A stretch of 64,000 bases of DNA, from the NCBI RefSeq assembly GCF_022008395.1, contig NZ_JAIRBB010000001.1, positions 496,001 through 560,000 on the forward strand, written 5' to 3'. This stretch comes from Aequorivita xiaoshiensis (GTDB lineage Bacteria > Bacteroidota > Bacteroidia > Flavobacteriales > Flavobacteriaceae). The position numbers were made by a program, and so were the translations under genes. The notes beneath the pieces were generated by a model, which was given only the letters and a program-made list of their open reading frames with translations, was not told where the DNA came from and did not search any database. Of this stretch, positions 44,232-53,968 are shown piece after piece; within the stretch, counting starts at the first letter, position 1, and each line of letters begins with the position of its first letter.

Positions 44232-45440
44232 ATGGATAATAAACCCACAGTAGTAATGATGGGACTTGGTTATATAGGGTTGCCAACAGCAGCCTTAATA
44301 GCTAGTAGAGGAATAAATGTAACTGGAGTTGATGTAAGTCAGAGTGTAGTTGATACAATAAATGAAGGTAAAATCCATATTGTTGAGCCTGAATTAGACG
44401 GACTAGTGCATCATGTAGTTAAGAACGGCTTATTAAAGGCATCTACAGCGCCTGTAACAGCAGATGTTTATTTAATTGCAGTACCTACCCCATTTAAGGG
44501 TAATCACGTGCCTGATCTCGGTTATGTTGAAAGTGCCGTAAAGAATTTAATACCTACCCTTACAAAGGGAGCTTTGGTTATTTTAGAATCTACAAGCCCG
44601 GTAGGAACTACTCATAAAATTCGAGAAATAATTTACGAGGAACGTCCTGACTTAAAAAATCAAATCTACATTGCTTATTGTCCAGAACGCGTATTGCCAG
44701 GGAATGTAATTTATGAACTTGAGCAAAATGATCGTGCGATAGGGGGAATTGATGAAGCTTCTACCGACAAAGCGGTTAGTTTCTATAAACACTTTGTAAA
44801 AGGAGAATTACATAAAACCAACTCACAAACTGCAGAGATGTGTAAACTGGTTGAAAACTCATCTCGTGATGTTCAGATAGCATTTGCAAACGAGTTATCA
44901 ATGATTTGTGATAAAGCAAACATCAATGTTTGGGAATTAATCCGATTAGCCAATAAACATCCTCGAGTAAATATTCTTCAACCAGGAACTGGGGTTGGAG
45001 GGCACTGTATAGCAGTAGATCCATGGTTTATTGTTTCAGAATTTCCTGAAGAAGCAAAAATGATACGCGCAGCACGTGAGATTAATAATTACAAAACCGA
45101 GTGGGCGATAGAGAAAGTGAAAAATGCTGCACTTCAGTTTAAAATTGATAACGGAAGAGATGCAGTAATAGCCTGCATGGGCCTTGCTTTTAAACCCAAT
45201 ATTGACGATTTAAGAGAATCGCCAGCATTGCATGTGGCAGATCAACTTAGTACAGACGGGTTTAATGTATTATTTGTTGAACCAAATTTAAGAGAGCATA
45301 GTGTATACGAATTGACATCTTTATCTGATGCTAAGAAGAAATGTGATATTATGGTATTCTTAGTAGCTCATAACGAGTTTAAAAATTTAAATGGAGAGAT
45401 AGATATGCAGGTTTTAGACTTTTGCGGGATTAGAAACTAA
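44232..45440 (+). CDS. wecC: UDP-N-acetyl-D-mannosamine dehydrogenase
   Basis: NAD-dependent oxidation of UDP-ManNAc to UDP-ManNAcA. From ATG 44232 it is 402 residues, beginning MDNKPTVVMMGLGYIGLPTA. The catalytic cysteine lies in TGVGGHCIAVDPWF, the WecC version of the dehydrogenase signature (UDP-glucose dehydrogenases have GGSCFPKD instead). A longer frame beginning inside wecB is not needed and lacks conservation. A 210-base gap follows. Confidence 0.95.
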   Translation: MDNKPTVVMMGLGYIGLPTAALIASRGINVTGVDVSQSVVDTINEGKIHIVEPELDGLVHHVVKNGLLKASTAPVTADVYLIAVPTPFKGNHVPDLGYVESAVKNLIPTLTKGALVILESTSPVGTTHKIREIIYEERPDLKNQIYIAYCPERVLPGNVIYELEQNDRAIGGIDEASTDKAVSFYKHFVKGELHKTNSQTAEMCKLVENSSRDVQIAFANELSMICDKANINVWELIRLANKHPRVNILQPGTGVGGHCIAVDPWFIVSEFPEEAKMIRAAREINNYKTEWAIEKVKNAALQFKIDNGRDAVIACMGLAFKPNIDDLRESPALHVADQLSTDGFNVLFVEPNLREHSVYELTSLSDAKKKCDIMVFLVAHNEFKNLNGEIDMQVLDFCGIRN

Positions 45441-45650
45441 CAGTGTTTCTCAAGTAATAGTTAAGCGGAGTTTAGTTGTAATGATAAAAAAAGATTTCTT
45501 GTTAAATTCAAATCTTACCCTAATTTTACAATTCAAGAAACATTGTAAGAAATGTTTAGTTTAATATTTAATATCATCTAAAAACTTATGTGATAGCCTT
45601 GCATCAGTTTTAAATAAATAAAAACAAAATAATTCATAATATTATATTTT

Positions 45651-46610
45651 ATGGCGCAGCAACAATCAGTAGAGGAAATTGACTTAGGATATCTGTTTAA
45701 GAAACTTAAAGAGACCTCAAAGAATTTAATTAAACTCGTTTTTAAAGTTTTAGATTTTTATTTAAAGTTTTGGATAGTTGTACTAGCTTTAATTCTATTA
45801 GGGGTGGCTTATGGGTTCTACTTAGATAGTAATGCTAAAAATGAATATGATAACCAAGGAATTATTATTCCAAACTTTGAAAGTGTTGATTATTTATATA
45901 ACAATATAGAATACTTTAATAACAAGATTAAAACGCGAGATACTGTTTTCTTAAAACAAGTTCTTGCAGAAGATTTTGAAGCAATTAAGAAAATTGAAAT
46001 AGAACCAATTTCTGATGTTTATAATACGATGACGAAGTCACGTGAACAAATAGATGTTTTTAGAATTTTATTTCAAAATCAGGACTTAGATAAATTCTTT
46101 GAGGATATTTCAAATAGTAAGTATTTCAAATATCACAAATTAAATATCGTTACAAGGGGAGAAGTTAATTCGAAAAATGTAATTGAAAAGGTTTTAAAAT
46201 ATTGGAATAGCAACGAGTTATACGATGAGTATAGTGGATTATATCAGGAAAATGCTATTTTTCAAGTTAAGGAATATAATAAAATGAATTTACAAATCGA
46301 TTCTATCTTGTCCAGTGTTGTTAACAGTAACCAAAATGTAAATTCTTCAGGTGTTGTTATAAATGAAAATAGTAGTCTATTTGCTTTATTCGATAGAAAG
46401 GAAGAAATGCTAAATAAGGTTTTAGAAGCCGAAAAGAAAAGGGTTGATTACAAAAATGTTGTTCGATTGGTAAGTATGGATTACAATAAAGAAATACACC
46501 ACTTTTCAAATAAAATCAAATATCCTATAATATTTATTTTCTTGTTTTCTCTAGGAGCTTTTATAATTTATGCTTTTAAATACTTAAGACAATACGCGGA
46601 ACAAGAGTAG
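45651..46610 (+). CDS. Wzz-like chain-length determinant membrane protein
   Basis: A 319-residue protein with two transmembrane helices: one near residues 42-64 (FWIVVLALILLGVAYGFYLD) and one near the end (about 287-309), with a long periplasmic alpha-beta region between. The N-terminus EEIDLGYLFKKL matches Bacteroidota polysaccharide co-polymerases. It lacks a C-terminal tyrosine-kinase domain and any obvious proline-rich second-helix motif, and is shorter than usual. It probably sets glycan length with one of the Wzy-like proteins. It stands alone between 210- and 303-base gaps. Confidence 0.7.
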   Translation: MAQQQSVEEIDLGYLFKKLKETSKNLIKLVFKVLDFYLKFWIVVLALILLGVAYGFYLDSNAKNEYDNQGIIIPNFESVDYLYNNIEYFNNKIKTRDTVFLKQVLAEDFEAIKKIEIEPISDVYNTMTKSREQIDVFRILFQNQDLDKFFEDISNSKYFKYHKLNIVTRGEVNSKNVIEKVLKYWNSNELYDEYSGLYQENAIFQVKEYNKMNLQIDSILSSVVNSNQNVNSSGVVINENSSLFALFDRKEEMLNKVLEAEKKRVDYKNVVRLVSMDYNKEIHHFSNKIKYPIIFIFLFSLGAFIIYAFKYLRQYAEQE

Positions 46611-46913
46611 AGTATATGTAAACAGCTATAGTCTGATTAGACCGTTGTATTACTTGACTATATAATTTTTGTAATCTCTTTTTAGTTTTAATAATAAAAG
46701 TGTGATCAAAAAGCAGTGTACAATTTAACTGCTTTCAATTTTAAATTTTTAAGATTAATGGGAGATTAATTTCTCGCTAAAGTCTTGTTATAGTAACGAC
46801 ATAAGTTTACAACTTGCTCCAGTACTAAAACTTTGTGAGCAATAACACATAGGTAGGTTAAATACATTCTTTTTGATGATAAAATACACTACGAACATTA
46901 AAGGTTTTGAAAT
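46611..46913. other. Gene-free stretch of 303 bases, one weak hairpin
   Basis: No gene or promoter of quality seen. An 8-base-pair hairpin AAAGCAGT/ACTGCTTT (46710-46717 with 46728-46735, 10-base loop) is followed by AT-rich sequence and might terminate the Wzz-like transcript. Confidence 0.35.
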
Positions 46914-48095
46914 TTGAATCTGATAGGTAGAATAAAACCACTAATATTCAACAACGTTTCTCTACTTGTAGTGGTATTGGGTGCGTTGAGTAACTTTGTA
47001 TTGATTTTATTTATAAAAAAATTCATCCCAGAATCCTTTAATACGTACTCACTTTATATAACTTATTTATCAATAATAGTTTCATTTGGGCTAGTAGGCT
47101 TTGATCAAATTATGTTGCGATTGTCCAAAATTGAAGCAGGAAAAACAGTAATATCTAAGGATATTTTTATATCTATTTTAGTTTCTGGCGTAGTTGCTCC
47201 TATAGTCATTTCGTATTATTTCAGTTTAAGATATGAATCCCTTCACTTTATATTCTTAACCATATCTGGACTATCAATAAACTCAATGATACTAGCCTAT
47301 AATACGTTGAGGTTAAATAAAAACTTTTTAAAATCGCAACTGTTTCACAATGGTTACAAAGTGGTGTTTCTACTAACTTTTGTTTTGTTATATTTTTTTA
47401 TAGCATTCAAAGTAGATTATATTGTTTTAGTTGCCACCGCTATACTTTTTGTTTTTGGAATATTAGCATTTTGGAATATTTATCAAAACATCAGTATTTC
47501 ACAAGAAAGAACTAGTTCTCTTTTAAATTATTTTTTCTCCTTTTCAATTAATATGGCTTTATTGACTGCCCTTTCCTATGGGGAGCGGATTTTAATTGCC
47601 AATGAGTTGGGAGAAGAAGTCTTTGGAAATTATTTTTATTATTCTACAATCTTTCTATTCCCCTTAACCTTACTACAATATTACGTAGGTTTTAAAGAAC
47701 TCGTATATTTTAAAGAAGGAGTAAATAAAAAATTATTACACAGTAAACTACTGAAAATATTTGTTGGTGGAGCCCTAATTGTTGCAGCTGTAATTTTACT
47801 AGTTAAAATAGATGGCGGAACATTTTTAACAATAGATATTAAAACCAATCTTATCTTAGTTATTCTATTATCTGCATTGGGGATTATTAAATTAGTTTAC
47901 GGTCTCTTTTCAGCTTTAATGGGAGCTAAGGCGAAGTATCAGGATATTTATCTAATAAATATTTTCACTTTTGTTTTGCTAGCTATTTTACTGCCTACCC
48001 TTTTTTTAATAGGAGTTACAGTAAACCTTGTTGTTTTAGGGTTAATAATAATCTTTGCGGCTAGAGGCGCATTTATTTATTTGAAGTATGCGTAA
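46914..48095 (+). CDS. Wzx-type polysaccharide flippase
   Basis: A 393-residue very hydrophobic protein with about eleven to twelve predicted transmembrane segments and no soluble domain. The N-terminus NNVSLLVVVLGALSNFVLILF and the overall pattern fit oligosaccharide flippases of the MOP superfamily, which move undecaprenyl-linked repeat units to the periplasm. The start is TTG at 46914, placing a short amphipathic stretch before the first helix. It overlaps the next gene by 8 bases. Family placement is by hydrophobicity and context. Confidence 0.7.
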   Translation: MNLIGRIKPLIFNNVSLLVVVLGALSNFVLILFIKKFIPESFNTYSLYITYLSIIVSFGLVGFDQIMLRLSKIEAGKTVISKDIFISILVSGVVAPIVISYYFSLRYESLHFIFLTISGLSINSMILAYNTLRLNKNFLKSQLFHNGYKVVFLLTFVLLYFFIAFKVDYIVLVATAILFVFGILAFWNIYQNISISQERTSSLLNYFFSFSINMALLTALSYGERILIANELGEEVFGNYFYYSTIFLFPLTLLQYYVGFKELVYFKEGVNKKLLHSKLLKIFVGGALIVAAVILLVKIDGGTFLTIDIKTNLILVILLSALGIIKLVYGLFSALMGAKAKYQDIYLINIFTFVLLAILLPTLFLIGVTVNLVVLGLIIIFAARGAFIYLKYA

Positions 48096-49284
48096 AGATC
48101 TCAATTCGATAACAAAGTTGTTTGGCAAAGGGGAAAACTTGCCCATAATTGTGTTAATACTGTTTTTTTTATCAGAGCTCAGTACTACAATTGCATACGA
48201 TACAAGAATGAGTTTCTACAACTTTAGCCTTGTGGTTAAAGGTTTATTTATAGCGTATGTTGCCTTTGATTTATTAAAAAATATTAAAGCACATAAAAAC
48301 ATTGTATTGTTCTTAATAGGGATTTCAGGTGTTTTTTTTATAGGACAATTAAGCTTTAATAACTTTACGTTAGGCCCAAATTTTTTAGAAAATTGCATTT
48401 ACTTTGGGCGTTATATTTTTGTGTTTTTTGTAATGCTATTTTTAGTAAATAATAAGCATTCTTTTTCACCAAAGTTTTATTATGTATATGAAAAAATAGT
48501 AATACTTAACAGTATTATTGTAATCGCTACTATTGTTTTTGACTTGCCTATTTTTAAAACCTATTATAATCGTTTTGGTTCTAGTGGCGCATTCATGACA
48601 CCGAGTATGATTACCTACTTCAATGCTTTTGCACTTACCTATTTTTTACATAAGTACATCAATAAAAGAAAAAATTTAATTGAATTAATTTTGGTAAGTA
48701 TAGTATGTTTCTTAACAGGAACTAAAGCATTAATCTTCTTCTTTCTTTTGACGTTATTTCATTTCACTTTATTAAAAAGGCTATATGCTAAAAAAAGCTT
48801 TTATATGTTTTTCTTTGGGCTCATAGTGTTGTTGATTTTATTAAAAGATAAGATTACAGAATTTATATTTGTCAATTTTAAACCGCTACTTGTTGTTTAT
48901 GAAGAACGCGGCCTTATATCTTCATTGACCTCATTGAGGGATGTTAATTTTAGAAATAATTTTTTTCCAGTTATATCAGAAAAATGGAATTTCTACAATT
49001 TTTTATTTGGAGGAACCGATTTCGAAATATATCGCGTAGAGTTTGAAATTTTTGATGTTTTTCTGTTTTTCGGAATAATTGGAATGCTTCTTTATTTATT
49101 CTTTTATTTTAAAAATATAATGAACTTTAATAAAATGAAGCGTTTTGGAAAAGTTCAAATGGGGATCCTGATGCTTACAGCTTTAATCTCAGGTAATTTT
49201 TTAAATAATGCCCCTATTGTACTGTATTTATTAGTTATTTTAAGTGTATTAAGAGAGGACGCCTTTAAAAGAGTTGAATTATGA
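48088..49284 (+). CDS. Wzy/O-antigen-polymerase-like membrane protein 1
   Basis: A 398-residue protein of about ten transmembrane segments with a central long periplasmic loop (around residues 255-320). It includes GSSGAFMTPSMITYFNAFAL and, near the end, FFGIIGMLLYLFFYF, which is weakly like the O-antigen ligase/polymerase family. It is squeezed between the flippase gene (8-base overlap) and another polymerase-like gene (4-base overlap), forming a tight trio. Acts at the inner membrane on undecaprenyl-linked glycans. Polymerase versus ligase cannot be told from sequence. Confidence 0.65.
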   Translation: MRKDLNSITKLFGKGENLPIIVLILFFLSELSTTIAYDTRMSFYNFSLVVKGLFIAYVAFDLLKNIKAHKNIVLFLIGISGVFFIGQLSFNNFTLGPNFLENCIYFGRYIFVFFVMLFLVNNKHSFSPKFYYVYEKIVILNSIIVIATIVFDLPIFKTYYNRFGSSGAFMTPSMITYFNAFALTYFLHKYINKRKNLIELILVSIVCFLTGTKALIFFFLLTLFHFTLLKRLYAKKSFYMFFFGLIVLLILLKDKITEFIFVNFKPLLVVYEERGLISSLTSLRDVNFRNNFFPVISEKWNFYNFLFGGTDFEIYRVEFEIFDVFLFFGIIGMLLYLFFYFKNIMNFNKMKRFGKVQMGILMLTALISGNFLNNAPIVLYLLVILSVLREDAFKRVEL

Positions 49285-50597
49285 TTCCAAAATCGTTTAA
49301 GGATAGTATTGTATTTGTTTTAATATTATTGACTGGCATTGCTCTATATTTAAAATCGTACGAATTTACACATCTTACCTTTTCACTATTATTATTATTT
49401 GTTGCTATTACAAGGCAATCTATAAACACAAAAATTTTTGGATTTTATTTATTCTTATACTATTTCATTCCATTCTTTAATATATCTACCTATAGGGGAA
49501 CCATCAGCTTTTATACTTTACAAATTTATACATATGCCAATTTTGCATTGATTTTACCTCTCCTCTTTACAATTAGTAAAAGCGTTTTTAGAAAGAACGA
49601 AGTGAAATATAAAAAAATCGCTATTACACCTTTCTTTGTCAATGTCGTAATCATCCAGACTATAATTGTTTATTTACTGGTAGCATATGTTTTTGTAACG
49701 GTCGGTAATGTTTTGGTTCATCAGGAATTGAGGTTTTTTATGAGTCCGATGATGTCGTACTTAATAAAATCTACACTTTATATTCCTCTTTTTACATTGT
49801 TTTTCGAGCGCAGTCAATTCACGAAGAAGAATATTTTACTTTTTATAATACTCCCCCTTTTTCCTGCTTTTTTTATAGGTAGTCGAGGGACTGTTATTAT
49901 GATTATAATTAGTGTATTGGTTCTTTATCTATTAAAAAATATAAATGTTGGAGATAAATATTACTTAAGGAATAGTAAAGCGTGGAGAAATAATAAACAT
50001 TGGGTTTATCTAACGTGTTTTATAGGCCTGATTCTGTTTCAAATAGTATATTACACAAGAAGGTTAGTGTCAACAACCTTTTTGTCTCCATCTGAATTAG
50101 CAATACGTTATTTTGGAAATGATAATTGGTATAACATGTTAATTATGCCAGTATATTTTTCATTAAGAGAAACAGTGGGTATTACTGAAAAAATAATCAA
50201 GGAAAATGTATCAAATACATTTTTTGACTATCCAATGTTTTTTTCTGAATTGATGACAATCTTACCTGGAGAGCAACCGTCACCAGGAATTGTGTTGTCT
50301 AAAAGATTATACCAAACTAATTATGAGGGCGGTATTACTCCTGGAGTAATTGGAGCTTTGTATATAGATTATAGGGATTGGTTGATTCCGATTTTATTCT
50401 TTACCAGTTTCATAATCTATTTCCTATATAAAAAATCGTTGGGGAGTGATATGTATAAACTTTTATACGCTTTGACAATTACTCAGTTTTTTCATATTTA
50501 TCACAGAGGGTTTTTTAAACCAGAATATTTAGTAGCTTATGCTATTGTTTTGTTTTATGTGTTTATTTCTTCCTTAAAGAAAGAAGAAACCATTTAG
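49281..50597 (+). CDS. Wzy-type repeat-unit polymerase-like membrane protein 2
   Basis: A 438-residue protein with about eleven to twelve hydrophobic segments. It contains FIGSRGTVIMIIISVLVLYL, the GSRG pattern typical of oligosaccharide repeat-unit polymerases (Wzy/EpsG-like). It overlaps the previous gene by ATGA. Gene order flippase, polymerase-like, polymerase-like suggests this is the main Wzy. A 193-base gap with no gene follows. Confidence 0.7.
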   Translation: MIPKSFKDSIVFVLILLTGIALYLKSYEFTHLTFSLLLLFVAITRQSINTKIFGFYLFLYYFIPFFNISTYRGTISFYTLQIYTYANFALILPLLFTISKSVFRKNEVKYKKIAITPFFVNVVIIQTIIVYLLVAYVFVTVGNVLVHQELRFFMSPMMSYLIKSTLYIPLFTLFFERSQFTKKNILLFIILPLFPAFFIGSRGTVIMIIISVLVLYLLKNINVGDKYYLRNSKAWRNNKHWVYLTCFIGLILFQIVYYTRRLVSTTFLSPSELAIRYFGNDNWYNMLIMPVYFSLRETVGITEKIIKENVSNTFFDYPMFFSELMTILPGEQPSPGIVLSKRLYQTNYEGGITPGVIGALYIDYRDWLIPILFFTSFIIYFLYKKSLGSDMYKLLYALTITQFFHIYHRGFFKPEYLVAYAIVLFYVFISSLKKEETI

Positions 50598-50790
50598 ACA
50601 ATTAGGGAATAAAATTTATTTGCAGAAACCGTTATTATTAGAAATCTTCGATTTGTTTAATTTTCTTGCACCATTGATGTAGTCAATTAAATAAGAGATT
50701 GACAAATTATTCGTATCTTTAAGTATATAGAATAATTAAAATCAATTTGGTCAATTACATTTTTTTATTGTAATTGATTAATAAATAGCT

Positions 50791-52326
50791 TTGAATAAAA
50801 TAACTCTAATATTTTTATCATTATTATTGAATGTTGGGATACTTTTCGCCCAAGACGGCGCTTACGATTCCAGTTTTGGTGATGACGGTATTGTTTTAAC
50901 AGATTGGGGGGAGACAATTAGCGGTGCTTTGCATGTTGTTCAACAAGCTGATAATAAACTCCTTGTAATTGCTTATAAAGCAGAAGAAGGTTCTCCGAGG
51001 AATAACACACTTTATTTGTTAAGATATTTACCTGATGGTAGTTTAGACCAATCTTTTGGAGATAACGGAAAAACAGAGATTGGCGAAACACTTGGTTATT
51101 TTAATTTGACTATTGAATATACTGCTTCCTTTCAAAATGATAATAAAATCATTGTGGGTGGTCAATTCAACGATGTCTATACAATTAAGCGCTACACTAC
51201 TTCTGGTGAATTGGATGCTAGTTTTGCAGCTAACGGCACATTATACCCTGGTGTTTTAGGTACAAATTTTAAAATACTTGATGATGATAGTTTTATTATG
51301 CAAGGAATATTTAGATCGACTGATTCTACTTGCGCTGTTTCACTTCATAAATATTTGCCAGATGGAGCTATAGATACGGCTTTTGGTGTCGATGGAATAG
51401 CTGAAGCTATACTTCCAAATGCGGGCCCAATAGATCATAATGAAAACGCTCACGGTAGTAGTAAATTTAAAATTAATTCTGACGGAAGTATTTTGGTGTT
51501 GGGATGGCGATATCCTCATCAACAACCCGGGCAATTAATGTTTATAAAGTTTTTAGCAGATGGTTCCCTTGACAACTCATTTGGAAGTGGTGGAAAATCT
51601 TTTGATACTATAGAGAACGAATATTTAGGATCTATTAGTGCATATTATGATATTGCCGAAAACGGGAAGATTGTAGTAGCTGGAAGTATTGGAGGATGTC
51701 AATATGGAACCCACCCATTCATAAAGCGTTATTTACCTGATGGTTCTGTAGACCCAACGTTTTGGGAAACTATTATCCCTCTTGAATGGGATTTTTCCAG
51801 ACCATTTAAAATAGTAATACAAGAAAATAATAGTATTCTAATAGGATTAAACAAAAATGGTTGTTATCCTCCACTCGTCCATTTTTTAATTACCCGGATT
51901 TTCGAAAATGGACACATAGATTCTTCTTTTTCTTTAGAAGAGAATAATGTTGGCTTACAACCTAATTTTAGCTCTTCCTTCATTTTACAACATGATGGAA
52001 AAATAGTCACTACTGGTACAACCTGGGTTCCTCAAGTCACCAATTTTGGAGATGCGTACATTGGCCGTCATCAAAATGATCCTTTAAATATTCTTGAAAA
52101 TAATATAACTACAATTTCGGTTTTTCCTAACCCCTCGAATGGTATTTTCAACTTAAAGAGCCAAGAACCCATCAATAGACAGTATAATGTAAGCGATATA
52201 AATGGACGGGTGTTACTAAATGGTAGTTTTCAAGATGTTGAAAACCAAATAGACCTTTCATATTTTTCAACAGGAATGTATTTTCTGAAAATTTCAGGTA
52301 CTACAGTTAAGCTTTTAAAGCAATAG
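50791..52326 (+). CDS. Delta-60 repeat protein with type IX sorting domain, copy 1
   Basis: A 511-residue exported protein: signal peptide (about 1-20, ending LFAQ), seven delta-60 repeats with the pattern DGSLDQSFGDNGK through residue 400 or so, and a C-terminal type A sorting domain (about 440-511) with VFPNPSNGIFNL and GMYFLKI. Such domains direct export by the type IX system and anchoring to A-LPS. The start is TTG at 50791, aligned exactly with the ATG of copy 2. Its role is unknown; delta-60 repeats may form a beta-propeller-like surface structure. Confidence 0.88.
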   Translation: MNKITLIFLSLLLNVGILFAQDGAYDSSFGDDGIVLTDWGETISGALHVVQQADNKLLVIAYKAEEGSPRNNTLYLLRYLPDGSLDQSFGDNGKTEIGETLGYFNLTIEYTASFQNDNKIIVGGQFNDVYTIKRYTTSGELDASFAANGTLYPGVLGTNFKILDDDSFIMQGIFRSTDSTCAVSLHKYLPDGAIDTAFGVDGIAEAILPNAGPIDHNENAHGSSKFKINSDGSILVLGWRYPHQQPGQLMFIKFLADGSLDNSFGSGGKSFDTIENEYLGSISAYYDIAENGKIVVAGSIGGCQYGTHPFIKRYLPDGSVDPTFWETIIPLEWDFSRPFKIVIQENNSILIGLNKNGCYPPLVHFLITRIFENGHIDSSFSLEENNVGLQPNFSSSFILQHDGKIVTTGTTWVPQVTNFGDAYIGRHQNDPLNILENNITTISVFPNPSNGIFNLKSQEPINRQYNVSDINGRVLLNGSFQDVENQIDLSYFSTGMYFLKISGTTVKLLKQ

Positions 52327-52383
52327 TATAGGAATGTTTCTTAACAAAAAATGTAATTTGAACATAACTATTAAATCAAGATT

Positions 52384-53889
52384 ATGAACAAAATCACTCT
52401 CATATTTTTATCATTATTATTGAATGTTGGGATTCTCTTCGCCCAGGACGGAGCTTACGACACCTCTTTTGGAGATGATGGTATTGTTTTAACTGATTTA
52501 GGTGGCATTCAGAGCGGAGCCTTGGGTGTTATTCAACAAACAGATAGCAAGCTTCTTGTGACTGCTTATAATTGGGATGGAGCTGATGATTATACCATGT
52601 ATCTATTAAGATATCTATCTGATGGTAATTTAGATCCATCTTTTGGCGACGATGGAAAGGTTATTACAAATTCAACTTACGGCGCTTCAACTCCTTATAT
52701 TCAAAATAATAATATTATAGTTGCTGGCCAATATAACAATACTTATCTGGTAAAACGCTACACAAACTCTGGTGAATTGGATACAAGCTTTGCAGACAAT
52801 GGCACATTAGCCCCATTTATCTCTGGACAAAATGCTCGGATTCAGATATTTGATGACAATAGTTTTGTTATAGAAGGAGGATTTCAAAGCAACGGAACAA
52901 CTAGTTCACTAACGCTTCAAAAATACTTGCCAAACGGAACTATAGATACTTCGTTTGGCACTAACGGTGTCGCTGAAGCAGAAATTCCATTTATTCAAGA
53001 AAACCCTTCTGTTAGTAGAAGGTTCAAAATTCAAAATGACGGTAGCATACTAATTCTCGGTGATCGGAAGTTAGCTTCAGCGGCGCAACTAATTTTTATT
53101 AAATTTTTAGCAGATGGCTCGCTTGACAGTTCATTTGGAAACAATGGGACATATTTTTATGAAATAGCATCATCTACTGCTGGTTCTATTGTTGCCGTTT
53201 TTGATATTGACGAAAATGGAAAAATTATAGTTGCAGGAAGTATAGGAAGTTGTCAATTAGGGGTTTACCCATTTATTAAGCGTTTTTTACCTTCAGGACC
53301 AATAGACACAACCTTTGGGGATTCAGGGAGTGCCAATACACCCGAAGCGTGGGATCATTCTAATCCATTTCAAGTAACATTTCAAGAAAATAACAGAATT
53401 CTTATAGGTTGGAATCAAAATATATGTGTTCCTGAAGCTTTCTCTTTTATGGTCTCCAGGATTTACGAAAACGGATATATAGATTCCTCATTTTCTTTAG
53501 AAGAGAATACTATTGGTTTGCAACCCAACTCCAGCTACTCTTTCATTCTACAAGACGACGGAAAAATTATTACCACTGCAAGAACAAGTATACCCCTAGT
53601 AAACAACAATGGAGATGCATATATTGGTCGCCATCAAAACAATCCTCTTGGTATCGCTGAAGAAAATATAAGCCCAATTACCGTTTTTCCAAACCCATCC
53701 AATGGTGTTTTTAATCTAAAAAACCAAAAATTTATTAATAGTCCGTTTACCGTAAACGATATAAATGGAAGAACTTTACTCAGCGGAAATTTTCTTGGAG
53801 CTGAAAACCGAGTAGACCTTTCTTCTTTTTCAACAGGAATGTATTTTCTGAAAATTTCAGGTACAACTATAAAGCTTTTAAGACACTAG
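52384..53889 (+). CDS. Delta-60 repeat protein with type IX sorting domain, copy 2
   Basis: A 501-residue paralogue of the upstream gene, 57 bases after it. The same signal peptide (NKITLIFLSLLLNVGILFAQ), seven repeats (for example DGNLDPSFGDDGK and NGTIDTSFGTNG) and the same sorting domain with VFPNPSNGVFNL. The first 25 codons are nearly identical at the DNA level, implying recent duplication or gene conversion. Conserved Cys in GSCQLGVYPFIKRF is shared with copy 1 (GGCQYGTHPFIKRY). Predicted secreted and surface-anchored cargo. Confidence 0.9.
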   Translation: MNKITLIFLSLLLNVGILFAQDGAYDTSFGDDGIVLTDLGGIQSGALGVIQQTDSKLLVTAYNWDGADDYTMYLLRYLSDGNLDPSFGDDGKVITNSTYGASTPYIQNNNIIVAGQYNNTYLVKRYTNSGELDTSFADNGTLAPFISGQNARIQIFDDNSFVIEGGFQSNGTTSSLTLQKYLPNGTIDTSFGTNGVAEAEIPFIQENPSVSRRFKIQNDGSILILGDRKLASAAQLIFIKFLADGSLDSSFGNNGTYFYEIASSTAGSIVAVFDIDENGKIIVAGSIGSCQLGVYPFIKRFLPSGPIDTTFGDSGSANTPEAWDHSNPFQVTFQENNRILIGWNQNICVPEAFSFMVSRIYENGYIDSSFSLEENTIGLQPNSSYSFILQDDGKIITTARTSIPLVNNNGDAYIGRHQNNPLGIAEENISPITVFPNPSNGVFNLKNQKFINSPFTVNDINGRTLLSGNFLGAENRVDLSSFSTGMYFLKISGTTIKLLRH

Positions 53890-53968
53890 CACACGCTAAC
53901 TTTCTAATTTTGTAACAATTATTCAATAAACACATAATTTAAAGACGTTTCAAAACAGGGACTTTTCG

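Noticed and set aside
50860-53600. Regularly spaced repeats resembling a CRISPR array
   Set aside because: They are degenerate in-frame protein repeats of the delta-60 type, not identical DNA repeats with spacers.
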